This document shows positions 44,261 to 53,325 of a stretch of DNA of 64,000 nucleotides, one piece after another. The stretch is from Halieaceae bacterium UBA4452 (lineage in GTDB: Bacteria; Pseudomonadota; Gammaproteobacteria; Pseudomonadales; Halieaceae). The stretch is from positions 166,696-230,695 of the forward strand of contig DGPA01000021.1 in the NCBI GenBank assembly GCA_002389505.1, given 5' to 3'. Position 1 is the first letter of the stretch, and each line of letters starts with the position of its first letter. The notes beneath the pieces were generated by a model that searched no databases, was not told the origin of the DNA, and was given only the letters and a program-made list of their open reading frames with translations. The position numbers and the translations under genes were made by a program.

Positions 44261-45614
44261 TGGCCAACTTGCGTTAGTGCTATTTGCCGCGGTGTGCCTA
44301 CTGCTTATGCTCGGCTTCCCGGTAGCGTTCACCCTCGCGGGCACTGCGTTAGTCGCCGCAGCGCTGGGCACAATAGCGGGCGTCTTCGACCCTAGCTACC
44401 TCGCCGCACTACCCGGGCGGATGTTTGGCACCATGGGTAATGAAACACTGATTGCCGTACCCCTGTTTATTCTCATGGGGACCATTCTTGAGCGGGCTAA
44501 AATTGCGGAAGATTTGCTCACTAATATGGCAACACTATTCGGTCGTCGGCCCGGAGGCCTAGGGGTATCAGTGGTGCTTGTCGGCGCGCTACTCGCCGCA
44601 AGCACAGGCATTGTGGGAGCAACGGTCGTCACCATGGGTTTGCTGTCTTTGCCCACCATGCTGCGCGCGGGCTACAGCCCAGCGCTCGCTAGCGGCACCA
44701 TCTGCGCCACAGGTACCTTAGGTCAAATTATCCCTCCATCCATTGCGCTAGTGTTACTGGGCGATATCATAAGCAGCGCTTATCAACAGGCACAGTTAAA
44801 GCTGGGCGTTATCAACACGTTAACCGTCTCGGTAGGTGATTTATTTGTCGGCGCGCTGCTACCTGGCGTGCTGTTGGTGGGCTTGTATATTGTCTTTATT
44901 ATTGGCTCTGCGACCTTATTTCCCTCAATCGCACCACCCGCTAAACAAGGACAATTAAATTTCAAAGCCTTATTCAATGGCCTTATTCCTCCGCTGCTGT
45001 TAATGGCGCTGGTACTGGGGTCAATCTTAGTGGGCGCGGCCACGCCAACAGAAGCCGCGGGAGTCGGTGCAATGGGTGCTCTGCTGCTGGCCGCAGTGAA
45101 GGGCCAAATAGACCGACCACGACTGCGTGAAATTGGGCTGTCTACGCTGCGAATTACCAGCATGGTGTTCATGATCCTCATTGGTGCGGCAGTGTTTTCC
45201 CTCGTGTTCCGAGGATTTGGCGGCGATCAATTCATCGAGTCGTTCTTCCAGGAACGCGTAGGGCATCCGGGAATGGCATTGTTGATTGTGATGGTGACCA
45301 TTTTCCTACTCGGCTTCATATTGGATTTTATTGAGATAACGTTTGTCGTAGTCCCCATTGTTGGTCCCATATTACTGGCCATGGGTTTTGATCCAATATG
45401 GCTGGGCATTATGATTGCGCTCAATCTACAAACCTCTTTTTTGACCCCACCCTTTGGTTTCGCGTTGTTCTATTTGCGCGGAGTAGCGCCGGAGTCAGTG
45501 CAAACAACGGCCATTTACAAGGGTGTGATACCGTTTGTTGTTATCCAGCTTGGGCTACTCGCCATTTTGTGGCGCTGGCCGGCGCTGGTGACCTGGTTGC
45601 CCAGTGTCCTATAG
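44253..45614 (+). CDS. dctM: TRAP transporter large permease subunit (DctM family)
   Basis: A 453-residue protein with about 12 membrane helices. DctM signatures include LGFPVAFTLAGTALV, GNETLIAVPLFILMGTILE, ASTGIVGATVVTMGLLSLPTML, ASGTICATGTLGQIIPPSIALVLLGD, GAATPTEAAGVGAMGALLLA and ITFVVVPIVGPILLAMGFDPIWLGIM. It translocates an organic acid with Na+. The binding protein is encoded 500 bp downstream on the opposite strand (46132-47283) rather than in the operon. Confidence 0.95.
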   Translation: MIDGQLALVLFAAVCLLLMLGFPVAFTLAGTALVAAALGTIAGVFDPSYLAALPGRMFGTMGNETLIAVPLFILMGTILERAKIAEDLLTNMATLFGRRPGGLGVSVVLVGALLAASTGIVGATVVTMGLLSLPTMLRAGYSPALASGTICATGTLGQIIPPSIALVLLGDIISSAYQQAQLKLGVINTLTVSVGDLFVGALLPGVLLVGLYIVFIIGSATLFPSIAPPAKQGQLNFKALFNGLIPPLLLMALVLGSILVGAATPTEAAGVGAMGALLLAAVKGQIDRPRLREIGLSTLRITSMVFMILIGAAVFSLVFRGFGGDQFIESFFQERVGHPGMALLIVMVTIFLLGFILDFIEITFVVVPIVGPILLAMGFDPIWLGIMIALNLQTSFLTPPFGFALFYLRGVAPESVQTTAIYKGVIPFVVIQLGLLAILWRWPALVTWLPSVL

Positions 45615-45701
45615 CCCGTGATCGTCACAAGGACATCCGCCTACACCACACCCCTGTTTTAGGGCCTACCAATAGGCACCGTTTACCACTAAGAGACCAC
45701 C

Positions 45702-46094
45702 ATGAATGATATTGATGCCAACCCAACCCCTCAGGGCGAGCTATCGCTGCAGCAAGTCGCTATGCCAGGAGATACCAATCCCCATGGTGACGTTTTTGGT
45801 GGCTGGCTCATGTCGCAAATGGATTTGGGTGGTTATGTGACGGCCTGCGAAGTCGCCGGTGGTCGTGTCGCGACCGTCGCGGTAGAAGGCATGGCATTTT
45901 TAACGCCCGTGCACGTCGGTGCGGTAGTGTCCTGCTATAGCGATGTTCTCGAGGTAGGGCGAAGCTCGGTGCGAGTGATGGTGGAGGTATGGATTAACTC
46001 CCGACATGATGGTGAGCCCATCAAAGTCACCGAGGGAACGTTTATTTACGTGGCGATCGATCCAGATAAACGGACCCGACAAATTCAGGACTAA
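45702..46094 (+). CDS. Acyl-CoA thioesterase (YciA-like hotdog)
   Basis: A 130-residue hotdog-fold protein with the YciA-type block PGDTNPHGDVFGGWLMSQMDLGGYVTA (about residues 22-48), in which Asn/Asp catalytic residues sit, and AVEGMAFLTPVHVGAVVSCYSDV. The family hydrolyses acyl-CoA thioesters. It follows the TRAP permease by 87 bp and converges on the dctP gene, so it may belong to uptake or turnover of an organic acid, though this is inferred from position only. Confidence 0.88.
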   Translation: MNDIDANPTPQGELSLQQVAMPGDTNPHGDVFGGWLMSQMDLGGYVTACEVAGGRVATVAVEGMAFLTPVHVGAVVSCYSDVLEVGRSSVRVMVEVWINSRHDGEPIKVTEGTFIYVAIDPDKRTRQIQD

Positions 46095-46131
46095 GTCAAC
46101 GCTTACAACGACTGCTAGGCCGCCGTCAGGA

Positions 46132-47283
46132 CTACTCTGAGGTCAATACTTGGTGACGTACATTGAGATAAGCGCGCTCAGATATTTCATGATAAGCCCG
46201 CACATCCTTGGCAAACTTGGCATAGGACGAAGCAATTTTGGTGGCCAATGGGTCGGACTTGGCGAGGGCGTCGAGCGCTATTGTCGAATTCTCATACAGC
46301 ACTTGCAAGACATCGTCCGGCAGCTTACGCAGCTGCGTCCCGTCAGCCAGCAAGCTCTGTAACGATTCATTGTTTCGCGCCGTGAATTCGTCGAGGGTGT
46401 CTTGATTTACTGCCCGCGCGGCATGCCTGACAATTGCCTGCAAATCATCGGGTAATTGCGTCAAAGCGCGCTCATTGACAATAAACTCCAGCATGGCACC
46501 CGGTTCGTGCCAGCCTGGGTAGTAGTAGTACTCGGCCACTTGGTTCAGGCCCAAGGTTCGGTCGTTATAGGGGCCTACCCATTCGACGGCATCAATCACG
46601 CCAGTCTGCATGGAAGTATATATCTCGCCGCCCGAAATCCGCACTGCAGTGCCGCCGGAGGCGTTAAAGACTTCACCAGCGAGACCAGGAATGCGCATTT
46701 TGAGGCCTTCAAGATCTGCGGCACTGTTGAGCTCGCGGTTAAACCAACCGGCCATCTGAACGCCAGTGCTACCCCCCGCAAAAGGAACGACGTCAAAGGG
46801 CGCGTATAGCTCTCGCCAAAGTTCCAATCCGCCCCCGTAGTGCAACCAACCATTCATCTCTTGAGCGGTCATACCAAACGGTACCGCCGTGTAGAAAACC
46901 GCCGCAGGGATTTTACCTTTCCAGTAATAAGAAGCCCCGTGGCCGACTTCAGCCACTCCTTGGGATACGGCATCAAATACCTCAAAGGCCGGAACAATCT
47001 CTCCCGCACCGTAGACCGTCACCGTTAAACGACCACCGCTCATTTGTTTGACATAGCGGGCAAATTTCTCCCCGGCGCTACCAAGCCCCGGTAAGTTTTT
47101 AGGCCAAGTGGTGACGAGCTTCCAAGTAAATCGCTGATTCGAGCGATCGACTCCCTCGACGCCGGCTCCCTTCATAATCACGGTGGCACGATCAGTCGCC
47201 CAGAGTCCCGTTACCAAGACCAGTAATGCGACGACTAGAACGGTAACAACGGGCAACCAGCGCTTCTCAAACATACACTTCAC
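46132..47283 (-). CDS. dctP: TRAP transporter solute-binding protein (DctP family)
   Basis: A 383-residue periplasmic binding protein. An N-terminal hydrophobic helix (about 11-29) is followed by a mature part that begins RFTWKLVTTWPKNLPGLGSAGEKFARYVKQMSGG. This start and the segments GASYYWKGKIPAAVFYTAVPFGM, FAGGSTGVQMAGWF and GVIDAVEWVGPYNDRTLGLNQVAEYYYYPGW resemble TakP-type binders of 2-oxo acids. The N-terminal helix may act as a signal anchor rather than a cleaved leader. It is coded opposite the permease genes. Confidence 0.9.
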   Translation of the reverse strand: MKCMFEKRWLPVVTVLVVALLVLVTGLWATDRATVIMKGAGVEGVDRSNQRFTWKLVTTWPKNLPGLGSAGEKFARYVKQMSGGRLTVTVYGAGEIVPAFEVFDAVSQGVAEVGHGASYYWKGKIPAAVFYTAVPFGMTAQEMNGWLHYGGGLELWRELYAPFDVVPFAGGSTGVQMAGWFNRELNSAADLEGLKMRIPGLAGEVFNASGGTAVRISGGEIYTSMQTGVIDAVEWVGPYNDRTLGLNQVAEYYYYPGWHEPGAMLEFIVNERALTQLPDDLQAIVRHAARAVNQDTLDEFTARNNESLQSLLADGTQLRKLPDDVLQVLYENSTIALDALAKSDPLATKIASSYAKFAKDVRAYHEISERAYLNVRHQVLTSE

Positions 47284-49440
47284 TCATAAACTCTGTAAAT
47301 TGGCATATTGCAGCACCAGCCACTTGCTGCCCTCAGCAAACCCAACTTCCACCCGCGCGTTCGCCCCACGACCTTCAAAATTTGTGACCACACCTTCACC
47401 GAATACTTGATGCAATACACGCTGACCCAAGCTTATACCACTCTCCGCATGGGCCGCACGGGTAGAGGGACCAAGGGATGACATGGGTCGTGATAGCGTA
47501 TTGCCTAGCCTGACTTCGTTAATCAGCTCTGCCGGTATTTCACGAATAAAGCGCGAGGGTGTATTGTAATTTTCACTGCCGTACAGGCGACGGCTTTCAG
47601 CGTAGGTAATTACTAACTGTTGCATAGCTCGCGTGACGCCAACGTAACATAGACGCCGCTCCTCTTCTAACCGTCCCGGCTCATCAAGGGACATACGATG
47701 AGGAAACAGATTTTCCTCCATGCCGGCTAAAAACACCAAAGGGAACTCTAGCCCCTTTGCTGAATGCAACGTCATTAACTGAACGCTGTCTTCATGGAGA
47801 TCAGCCTGGGCATCACCAGCATCAAGTGCAGCACCATCCAAAAACTGCTGCAAAGGTGACAAATCGGGATCTTCGGCAAGGAATGATTTTGCGGCCGACA
47901 CCAGCTCCTCAAGGTTTTCTACCCGCGCCTGCCCACGCTCCCCCTTCTCTGCTCGATGATAATTAAGCAAGCCCGATTGATGAATAACATGCTCGGTCAG
48001 TTCTTCAAGAGGTAACTCAAGGGTCGTTGAATCCATATCGTTAATCAGCCCCTGAAAAGCAGCGAGGGCAGACAAGGCCCTAGCCGACAATAATTTTTCC
48101 TCCCGTGCAGCATCAATCGCGGACCATAGCGGTAGAGCCCTCGCCCTTGCCAGCTCTCTGAGATTGTCGATTGTTTTATTGCCGATGCCTCGGGGCGGTA
48201 TGTTGATGACGCGCTCCAAGGCGGTATCGTTGGTACGCGCCAGCAGTAAGCGCATATACGATAGAGCGTTGCGGATTTCCAACCGCTCGTAGAAGCGCTG
48301 CCCACCGTAGATTCGATACGGGAGCTGCGCTCTAATTAACGCCTCCTCTAGCACTCGCGACTGGGCATTGGATCGATACAGCAGCGCTATTGAACGACGA
48401 GCATGGCCCTCGTTTATCCAGGCTTCTGAACGCTCAACGATAAATCGCGCTTCATCTTGTTCATTAAAGCCCGCGTAAAGGCTAATGAGCTCGCCCTGAT
48501 CACCGGCGGTCCATAAGTCCTTGCCCAGCCGACCAAAGTTATTGGCGATAAGCCCATTTGCAGCACTCAAAATAGTTTGCGTGGAGCGATAGTTTTGCTC
48601 CAGTCGAATAATACTGCCACCAGAAAAATCGTCGCTAAAGCGTTGAATATTTTCAATCTTAGCGCCACGCCAGCCGTAAATCGACTGATCGTCATCACCC
48701 ACAGCGACAACAGGAACCGACGTCCCTGCGAGGACGCGTAACCACGCGTATTGAATCGCATTGGTGTCTTGAAATTCGTCCACTAAAATCGTTTTAAAGC
48801 GCTGTTGGTAATGCAATAGTGTGTCGGGTGAATGAAGCCACAGCTCGTGAGCTCTTAACAGCAGCTCGGCAAAGTCAACTAAGCCACCTCGCTCGCAGGT
48901 CTGCTCATAAGCTTCATAAATGCGAACCATTGTCTTGGCATACAAGTCACCGTGAGGCGGCTCAATATGCTTAGCGCGTAAACCTTCATCCTTCTGTCCG
49001 TTGATGTACCACTGCGCCTGCTTTGGAGGCCAGCGCGCCTCATCTAAGTCGAGCTCCCGAGATACGCGTTTCACCAGCCTCAGCTGGTCGTCACTATCTA
49101 ATATTTGGAAATTTTGAGGTAATTTAGCTTCGCGCCAGTGAGTCTTGAGCAATCGATGTGCTAACCCATGGAAAGTGCCCACCCACATGCCGTGCGTCGG
49201 GATGTGCAGCATCTCTTCAATGCGATTACGCATTTCCCTAGCGGCCTTGTTAGTGAAGGTCACCGCTAAAAGAGCGTTAGCGGATACTTGCTGCGCACGT
49301 ACCAGCCAAGCAATGCGATGCACAAGTACTCGGGTCTTCCCCGAACCCGCCCCCGCCAAGACCAAAAGATTGCCTGGCTCAGCGGCGACCGCCTGCCGCT
49401 GCGCATCGTTTAAATCATTGAGAATATCTGACACATCCAT
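47284..49440 (-). CDS. uvrD: DNA helicase II UvrD
   Basis: A 718-residue SF1A helicase used in nucleotide excision and mismatch repair. It has LLVLAGAGSGKTRVLVHRIAWL (Walker A), VTFTNKAAREMRNRIEE, VDEFQDTNAIQYAWLRVLA (DEXX box), GDDDQSIYGWRGAKIEN, LTLHSAKGLEFPLVFLAGMEENLFPH-like motif V and the CYVGVTRAMQ motif VI. The C-terminal tail (RVLHQVFGEGVVTNFEGRGANARVEVGF) is the Tudor-like RNA polymerase-interaction module of UvrD/PcrA. The start is ATG 49440. Confidence 0.96.
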   Translation of the reverse strand: MDVSDILNDLNDAQRQAVAAEPGNLLVLAGAGSGKTRVLVHRIAWLVRAQQVSANALLAVTFTNKAAREMRNRIEEMLHIPTHGMWVGTFHGLAHRLLKTHWREAKLPQNFQILDSDDQLRLVKRVSRELDLDEARWPPKQAQWYINGQKDEGLRAKHIEPPHGDLYAKTMVRIYEAYEQTCERGGLVDFAELLLRAHELWLHSPDTLLHYQQRFKTILVDEFQDTNAIQYAWLRVLAGTSVPVVAVGDDDQSIYGWRGAKIENIQRFSDDFSGGSIIRLEQNYRSTQTILSAANGLIANNFGRLGKDLWTAGDQGELISLYAGFNEQDEARFIVERSEAWINEGHARRSIALLYRSNAQSRVLEEALIRAQLPYRIYGGQRFYERLEIRNALSYMRLLLARTNDTALERVINIPPRGIGNKTIDNLRELARARALPLWSAIDAAREEKLLSARALSALAAFQGLINDMDSTTLELPLEELTEHVIHQSGLLNYHRAEKGERGQARVENLEELVSAAKSFLAEDPDLSPLQQFLDGAALDAGDAQADLHEDSVQLMTLHSAKGLEFPLVFLAGMEENLFPHRMSLDEPGRLEEERRLCYVGVTRAMQQLVITYAESRRLYGSENYNTPSRFIREIPAELINEVRLGNTLSRPMSSLGPSTRAAHAESGISLGQRVLHQVFGEGVVTNFEGRGANARVEVGFAEGSKWLVLQYANLQSL

Positions 49441-49531
49441 GGCGAAAGTTTACCGGAAAAATGACTTCATTCCGTCAGGAAATTCGTGTTCTATTGTCAT
49501 CACAACGCAATAACTCGGCTGAGTGGATGAC

Positions 49532-49561
49532 TTGCACTTTTTTTCTGGTAACCTCTACGCT
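49532..49561 (+). promoter_or_regulatory. Candidate promoter of the SPOR-domain gene
   Basis: TTGCAC (-35), 18-bp spacer, TACGCT (-10), 26 bp before the ATG at 49588 and about 90 bp from the divergent uvrD start. A plausible but weak sigma-70 match. Confidence 0.45.
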
Positions 49562-49587
49562 AGCTTGTTAATAGGACACCGCTAACC

Positions 49588-51339
49588 ATGACCGATGAGG
49601 AGGAGGACAAGCGCCGGGTAATGACGCCGCCCAGTGAATGGGGGGATGGGGGAGATGCCAATGAACAACTGTTGGATGGTGATAGTGGATGGCTTAGCAA
49701 CGACGACCTCAGCCCAGCCCCGGCATCGCCAGCCCAAGAAGCTGACGCCTCGCCAACGGATAGCGGCCTAGAGGAAACCGATCCTAGCAAAACCCCACAT
49801 GACACCCTAGGTGGCGCGGACCATGACGGTTCTGATCCGATGGATGAGGCCGATACTAATCCGCCAAGTGAACCCAGCAGCAGCTGGCCAGATGACCTTG
49901 ACCTCAGCCTTGACGACGATCTTACCATTAGTGATGTCGCCTATAAATCAATAATGACGCCGGGCATGGGCGACTTTGACGCGACTAACGCCAGCGGAAA
50001 TATCAGCGCATCTTCGGATCGCCCAGCCGCCAGCACCATAACCTCAACGCAGGAGAGCATTGACGAAGACGGGTGGATCACGGCAGAAAACGCTAATGAC
50101 ATCGTTGGCCTACCGGAGGACACAGCGTTTGACCCGGCAACAAATCCAGACGCCAGCAACCATTGGCCCCATAGTGACCCCGAGGGCTCGGAAGACATCC
50201 TCACAGACCACCAATCGACTGTCGAGGAAGCCAGACCCAAGCTCCCGCTATGGTCAATCGCCGCAATAGCCGCCGCCCTTGTCCTATTGATTATCGGTAG
50301 TTGGGGCGCTATCAGCGAGCGCTCAAAGCTCACTGCGCGTGTTTCGGAGCTGCAAATCGCGCTAAGCAATAAGTCCCGCCAAGGCGACATGACTAGAGCA
50401 CAGGAGCAAACTCTGGAAAGAGATAATAAGTCGCTTCGGCTACAGCTCAGTAGTTTGCGGGACCAGTACGGTGCCTTAGCCGATGAAATAGCGATGCTAC
50501 AAGAAACAATGATTACATCCGTCAGTCAGCCACAAACCGCTCCAGAACCGATTGAGCCGGAACAGATGGCGGCAATAGAGGGCGTAACTTCAGACTTGAC
50601 GGTGATTGCTTCAGACAGCAGCAGCGACATTGCTACCTTTGACAGTGTCGATGTTGCCGAGGAGTCGATACCTGAGCCCATACCTGAGTCGACACCTCAA
50701 GCAATAGCCAACAAGCCCGCTATCAATGGTGCCGTAACCGGCAATTGGTTCGTTAACGTTGCCGCTTACTCTAAGCAGTCCATGGCTGAGGAGTGGGTGG
50801 CCACATTGGCGTCCAGCGGATACCCAGCCAGTATTAGCGAAACACAGGCGAACGGTACCACCCTATACCGTGTGCGAGTCGGGCAGCTTCCATCCCGGAC
50901 AGTGGCGGCAGACCTACGCGCGCAGCTTGAAAAAAGCTATGGTATCGGCCCGCTGTGGGTAGGAAAGGAGAAGCTAGGTGAACCATCAGCGAGTCAACAA
51001 ACCGATCCAGCGCCAACAGCTCCTCTACCGACACCGGCAGAGGCCAGTGGCCGAGTTACCGACACGGTAGCACCTGATATTAATCTCACCACCACCACTA
51101 GCAAAGGCGGCTGGTTTATTTATGTTGATACCTACTCCGAGGGCTCCGCCGCAGATGCGCTAGCCGAACAGATCAACGCCGCCGGATTTGACGCTAAAGT
51201 AGCGGTAGAGTATCGATCTGGCGAGCTGTTTTATCGCTTGCAGGTCGTGGGCATCGCCAATGAGTCACAGGGCAAAAGTGCCATGGCCACGCTATCGGCA
51301 CTGCCTAGCATGCCCCGCCTTCAACTGCGGCAATACTAG
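49588..51339 (+). CDS. Membrane protein with acidic cytoplasmic domain and two SPOR domains
   Basis: A 583-residue protein. The first 215 residues are strongly acidic and rich in D, E, S, P and T (low complexity, probably disordered). A single helix is at about 220-241 (WSIAAIAAALVLLIIGSW). A short coiled coil follows (about 250-310). SPOR1 covers about 385-460 (NWFVNVAAYSKQSMAEEWV) and SPOR2 about 507-583 (GGWFIYVDTYSEGSAADALAEQI). SPOR domains bind denuded glycan strands at the septum. The topology (cytoplasmic acidic tail, periplasmic tandem SPOR) suggests a division protein like FtsN/DamX, but the long acidic domain is not standard. It is divergent from uvrD. Confidence 0.8.
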   Translation: MTDEEEDKRRVMTPPSEWGDGGDANEQLLDGDSGWLSNDDLSPAPASPAQEADASPTDSGLEETDPSKTPHDTLGGADHDGSDPMDEADTNPPSEPSSSWPDDLDLSLDDDLTISDVAYKSIMTPGMGDFDATNASGNISASSDRPAASTITSTQESIDEDGWITAENANDIVGLPEDTAFDPATNPDASNHWPHSDPEGSEDILTDHQSTVEEARPKLPLWSIAAIAAALVLLIIGSWGAISERSKLTARVSELQIALSNKSRQGDMTRAQEQTLERDNKSLRLQLSSLRDQYGALADEIAMLQETMITSVSQPQTAPEPIEPEQMAAIEGVTSDLTVIASDSSSDIATFDSVDVAEESIPEPIPESTPQAIANKPAINGAVTGNWFVNVAAYSKQSMAEEWVATLASSGYPASISETQANGTTLYRVRVGQLPSRTVAADLRAQLEKSYGIGPLWVGKEKLGEPSASQQTDPAPTAPLPTPAEASGRVTDTVAPDINLTTTTSKGGWFIYVDTYSEGSAADALAEQINAAGFDAKVAVEYRSGELFYRLQVVGIANESQGKSAMATLSALPSMPRLQLRQY

Positions 51340-51391
51340 TAAGCAACCATCACGATGTTCCAAAACCATTGAATAAACAGGGGAAAATACT

Positions 51392-51754
51392 ATGAACACC
51401 TCACTTAAAACACTGCTTCTCGCGACAGCATTGACATCCGTCAGTGCACTGGCCGATGACTGTGCGCTCGGTGATGCTCCAGGACTACCCAATGGCGCTT
51501 CGTCGTCTATGGATGAGATGGTCGCGGGACAACAATCAGTCAAGGCGTTTCAAGCCGACGCCCTTGCTTATCGAGCTTGTCTTGATGAGGGCATGAAGGC
51601 GATTGAATCTGCGGCAGCGGAGGGTGATGAGGACGCGGCCGATAACTTCAAAATAATGACCGACGCCTATAATGCGTCGGTGGCGACAGAAGAGGCGTTA
51701 GCGAATGATTTTAATGCCGAAATTCGCGCGTATAAAGCCGCAAACCCCAGCTAG
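51392..51754 (+). CDS. Small exported helical protein of unknown function
   Basis: A 120-residue protein with a clear signal peptide (MNTSLKTLLLATALTSVSALA, about 1-21) and a small acidic mature part of about 99 residues. The mature part contains two cysteines (about residues 24 and 57), which could form a disulfide, and a helical C-terminal half rich in Ala, Glu and Asp. I do not recognise the family. GGGG/GGAAAA-type purine-rich sequence precedes the ATG. It follows the SPOR gene by 52 bp and may be cotranscribed. Confidence 0.8.
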   Translation: MNTSLKTLLLATALTSVSALADDCALGDAPGLPNGASSSMDEMVAGQQSVKAFQADALAYRACLDEGMKAIESAAAEGDEDAADNFKIMTDAYNASVATEEALANDFNAEIRAYKAANPS

Positions 51755-51770
51755 TACTGCCATCAAGCCG

Positions 51771-51811
51771 CATCGCTGGAGTGAGCGGCATATCGCGCTC
51801 ACTGGGCGATG
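51771..51811. terminator. Large bipartite stem-loop between convergent genes
   Basis: Arms AGTGAGCG (51780-51787) and CGCTCACT (51796-51803) pair perfectly around an 8-nt loop. An outer stem CATCGC/GCGATG (51771-51776 and 51806-51811) extends it across a small internal bulge. It lies between the 120-aa gene and the convergent MDR gene. No long T-run follows, so it may be a bidirectional, non-canonical terminator or a transcript-stabilising element. Confidence 0.6.
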
Positions 51812-51843
51812 AACCCGGCGCGCCGTAAGGATCGGGCGGGCTA

Positions 51844-52872
51844 TCAACAGGCGTCGTGCTCGGTGTCGACCCGCACTAAATTCTTGCCAACTGTGGCTCC
51901 CTTCATCATGTCACTGTAGGCCCTTCCCGCGTTGGGCAGGCCTTCGGTGATATTTTCTAGTACTGTGATTTCCCCCTGCTCAACCCAAGCATGCAGCTGT
52001 TCCATAGCCTCAGGGACTTTATCCATGTACGAATAGAGCAGAAAGCCGCGCATAGTGAGCTCTTTCTCGACGATCTTCCATAGGTTGTAAATAGGCGTCG
52101 GATTGTCCGGGTCGTTATAATCGCTGATCATGCCGCAGCCAATCACTCGGCCAAAAGCGTTCATACAGGTCAGTACCGCATCCAGCGTGCGTCCACCGAC
52201 GTTGTCAAAGTAAACATCTACCCCTTCTGGGCAGGCTGCGGCGACCGCTTGTGCAAGATCATCGACTGCTTTGTAGTTAACCGCAGCATCAGCGCCTAAG
52301 GTGTTCGTGATTAATCGCGCCTTTTCATCGGATCCTACAATACCCACTACCCGACAACCGCACAGTTTAGCAATCTGACAGGCCATTGAGCCGGTGGCTC
52401 CCGCGGCAGCACTAATCACCACGGTGTCACTTGGCGCTATCTTGCCAATTTCATGTAAACCAACATAGGCGGTTTGACCCGAGCCCCCAAGACCACCCGA
52501 ATAATAGGACAGGGGGATGCCTGCTTTGGGGGAAAGCTTTGACAGCAGAACGGTATTTGCGTCACTCAGTGAGTAGTCTTCCCAATGGTGCAAACCAAAG
52601 ATAATGTCACCCACCTCAAACCCATCGAGCTTGGACTCAATAATCTGGGCCACTGAGGGGCCGCGAATGGCGCCGCCGAGTGGAATCGGCTCAAAATAAT
52701 TGGCTTTGCCGTCAAGCCAGCCGCGAATAGCCGCCTCGAGAGAGAAGTACAGATTGCGCACGAGCATTTGTCCCGTGCTAGGTGACGGTACGGCGGCTTC
52801 TACACACGCAAAATCCGAGGGCAGCGGTACGCCTTGTGGGTGGGATGCTAAAACGATTTGCCGATTGATCAC
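51844..52872 (-). CDS. Zinc-independent MDR NADP-dependent oxidoreductase (CurA-like)
   Basis: A 342-residue medium-chain dehydrogenase/reductase. The N-terminus (NRQIVLASHPQGVPLPSDFA) and the Rossmann motif SAAAGATGSMACQIAKLCGCRVVGI (about 154-178) with YFDNVGGRTLDAVL are those of the CurA/leukotriene B4 12-hydroxydehydrogenase group, which reduces alpha,beta-unsaturated ketones or aldehydes with NADPH. Catalytic zinc ligands are absent, as in the family. The natural substrate is unknown; it lies just outside the catabolic cluster and is followed by the GFA gene on the same strand upstream. Confidence 0.88.
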   Translation of the reverse strand: MINRQIVLASHPQGVPLPSDFACVEAAVPSPSTGQMLVRNLYFSLEAAIRGWLDGKANYFEPIPLGGAIRGPSVAQIIESKLDGFEVGDIIFGLHHWEDYSLSDANTVLLSKLSPKAGIPLSYYSGGLGGSGQTAYVGLHEIGKIAPSDTVVISAAAGATGSMACQIAKLCGCRVVGIVGSDEKARLITNTLGADAAVNYKAVDDLAQAVAAACPEGVDVYFDNVGGRTLDAVLTCMNAFGRVIGCGMISDYNDPDNPTPIYNLWKIVEKELTMRGFLLYSYMDKVPEAMEQLHAWVEQGEITVLENITEGLPNAGRAYSDMMKGATVGKNLVRVDTEHDAC

Positions 52873-52914
52873 GTCAGTCTCCTACTGGGTTAACTGTGCT
52901 ATCGGGATAGTTGA

Positions 52915-53325
52915 CTAGTCGGCAGGAGGGTTTTTTGGCACGCCAGGTACGTTGGGGTCTGGACCTAACCAAGCAGAAGCAGAGTCTTCCCAGCAGTTGA
53001 GGTTAACCTCTAGCCAATCAGACACATCCATGGTGCCAGCCTTGATAAATACCTGACCGGCGATCTCCTCAACAAAGGTAAATAATTGGCTGCCACAGTG
53101 CGGACAAAATCCGCGCGTTACATGGGAGCCGTCAGTTCCTCGACTGGCAAACGTTTTCACCTCACCCTGAATATCCACCGCCGCTTGCGGAAACATAGCC
53201 ACCGTGGCTTTACCAGATCCCGTTACCCGCTGGCAATCCTTGCAATGGCAGTGGAAAGCTGTCACTACCTTCGTCGGGTCGCAACCATAGCGCAGTTGGC
53301 CGCATAAACATCCGCCGGTTGTCAT
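52915..53325 (-). CDS. GFA family (glutathione-dependent formaldehyde-activating-like) protein
   Basis: A 136-residue zinc-binding protein with the GFA/Mss4-like cysteine pattern: GGCLCGQLRYGC near the N-terminus, FHCHCKDCQRVTGSG, and RGFCPHCGSQLF. The family includes S-(hydroxymethyl)glutathione synthase, but most members are of unknown function. The start is ATG 53325 (MTTGGCLCG); a longer frame to 53415 has no matching sequence. It lies 42 bp upstream of the MDR gene and is likely cotranscribed. Confidence 0.85.
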   Translation of the reverse strand: MTTGGCLCGQLRYGCDPTKVVTAFHCHCKDCQRVTGSGKATVAMFPQAAVDIQGEVKTFASRGTDGSHVTRGFCPHCGSQLFTFVEEIAGQVFIKAGTMDVSDWLEVNLNCWEDSASAWLGPDPNVPGVPKNPPAD

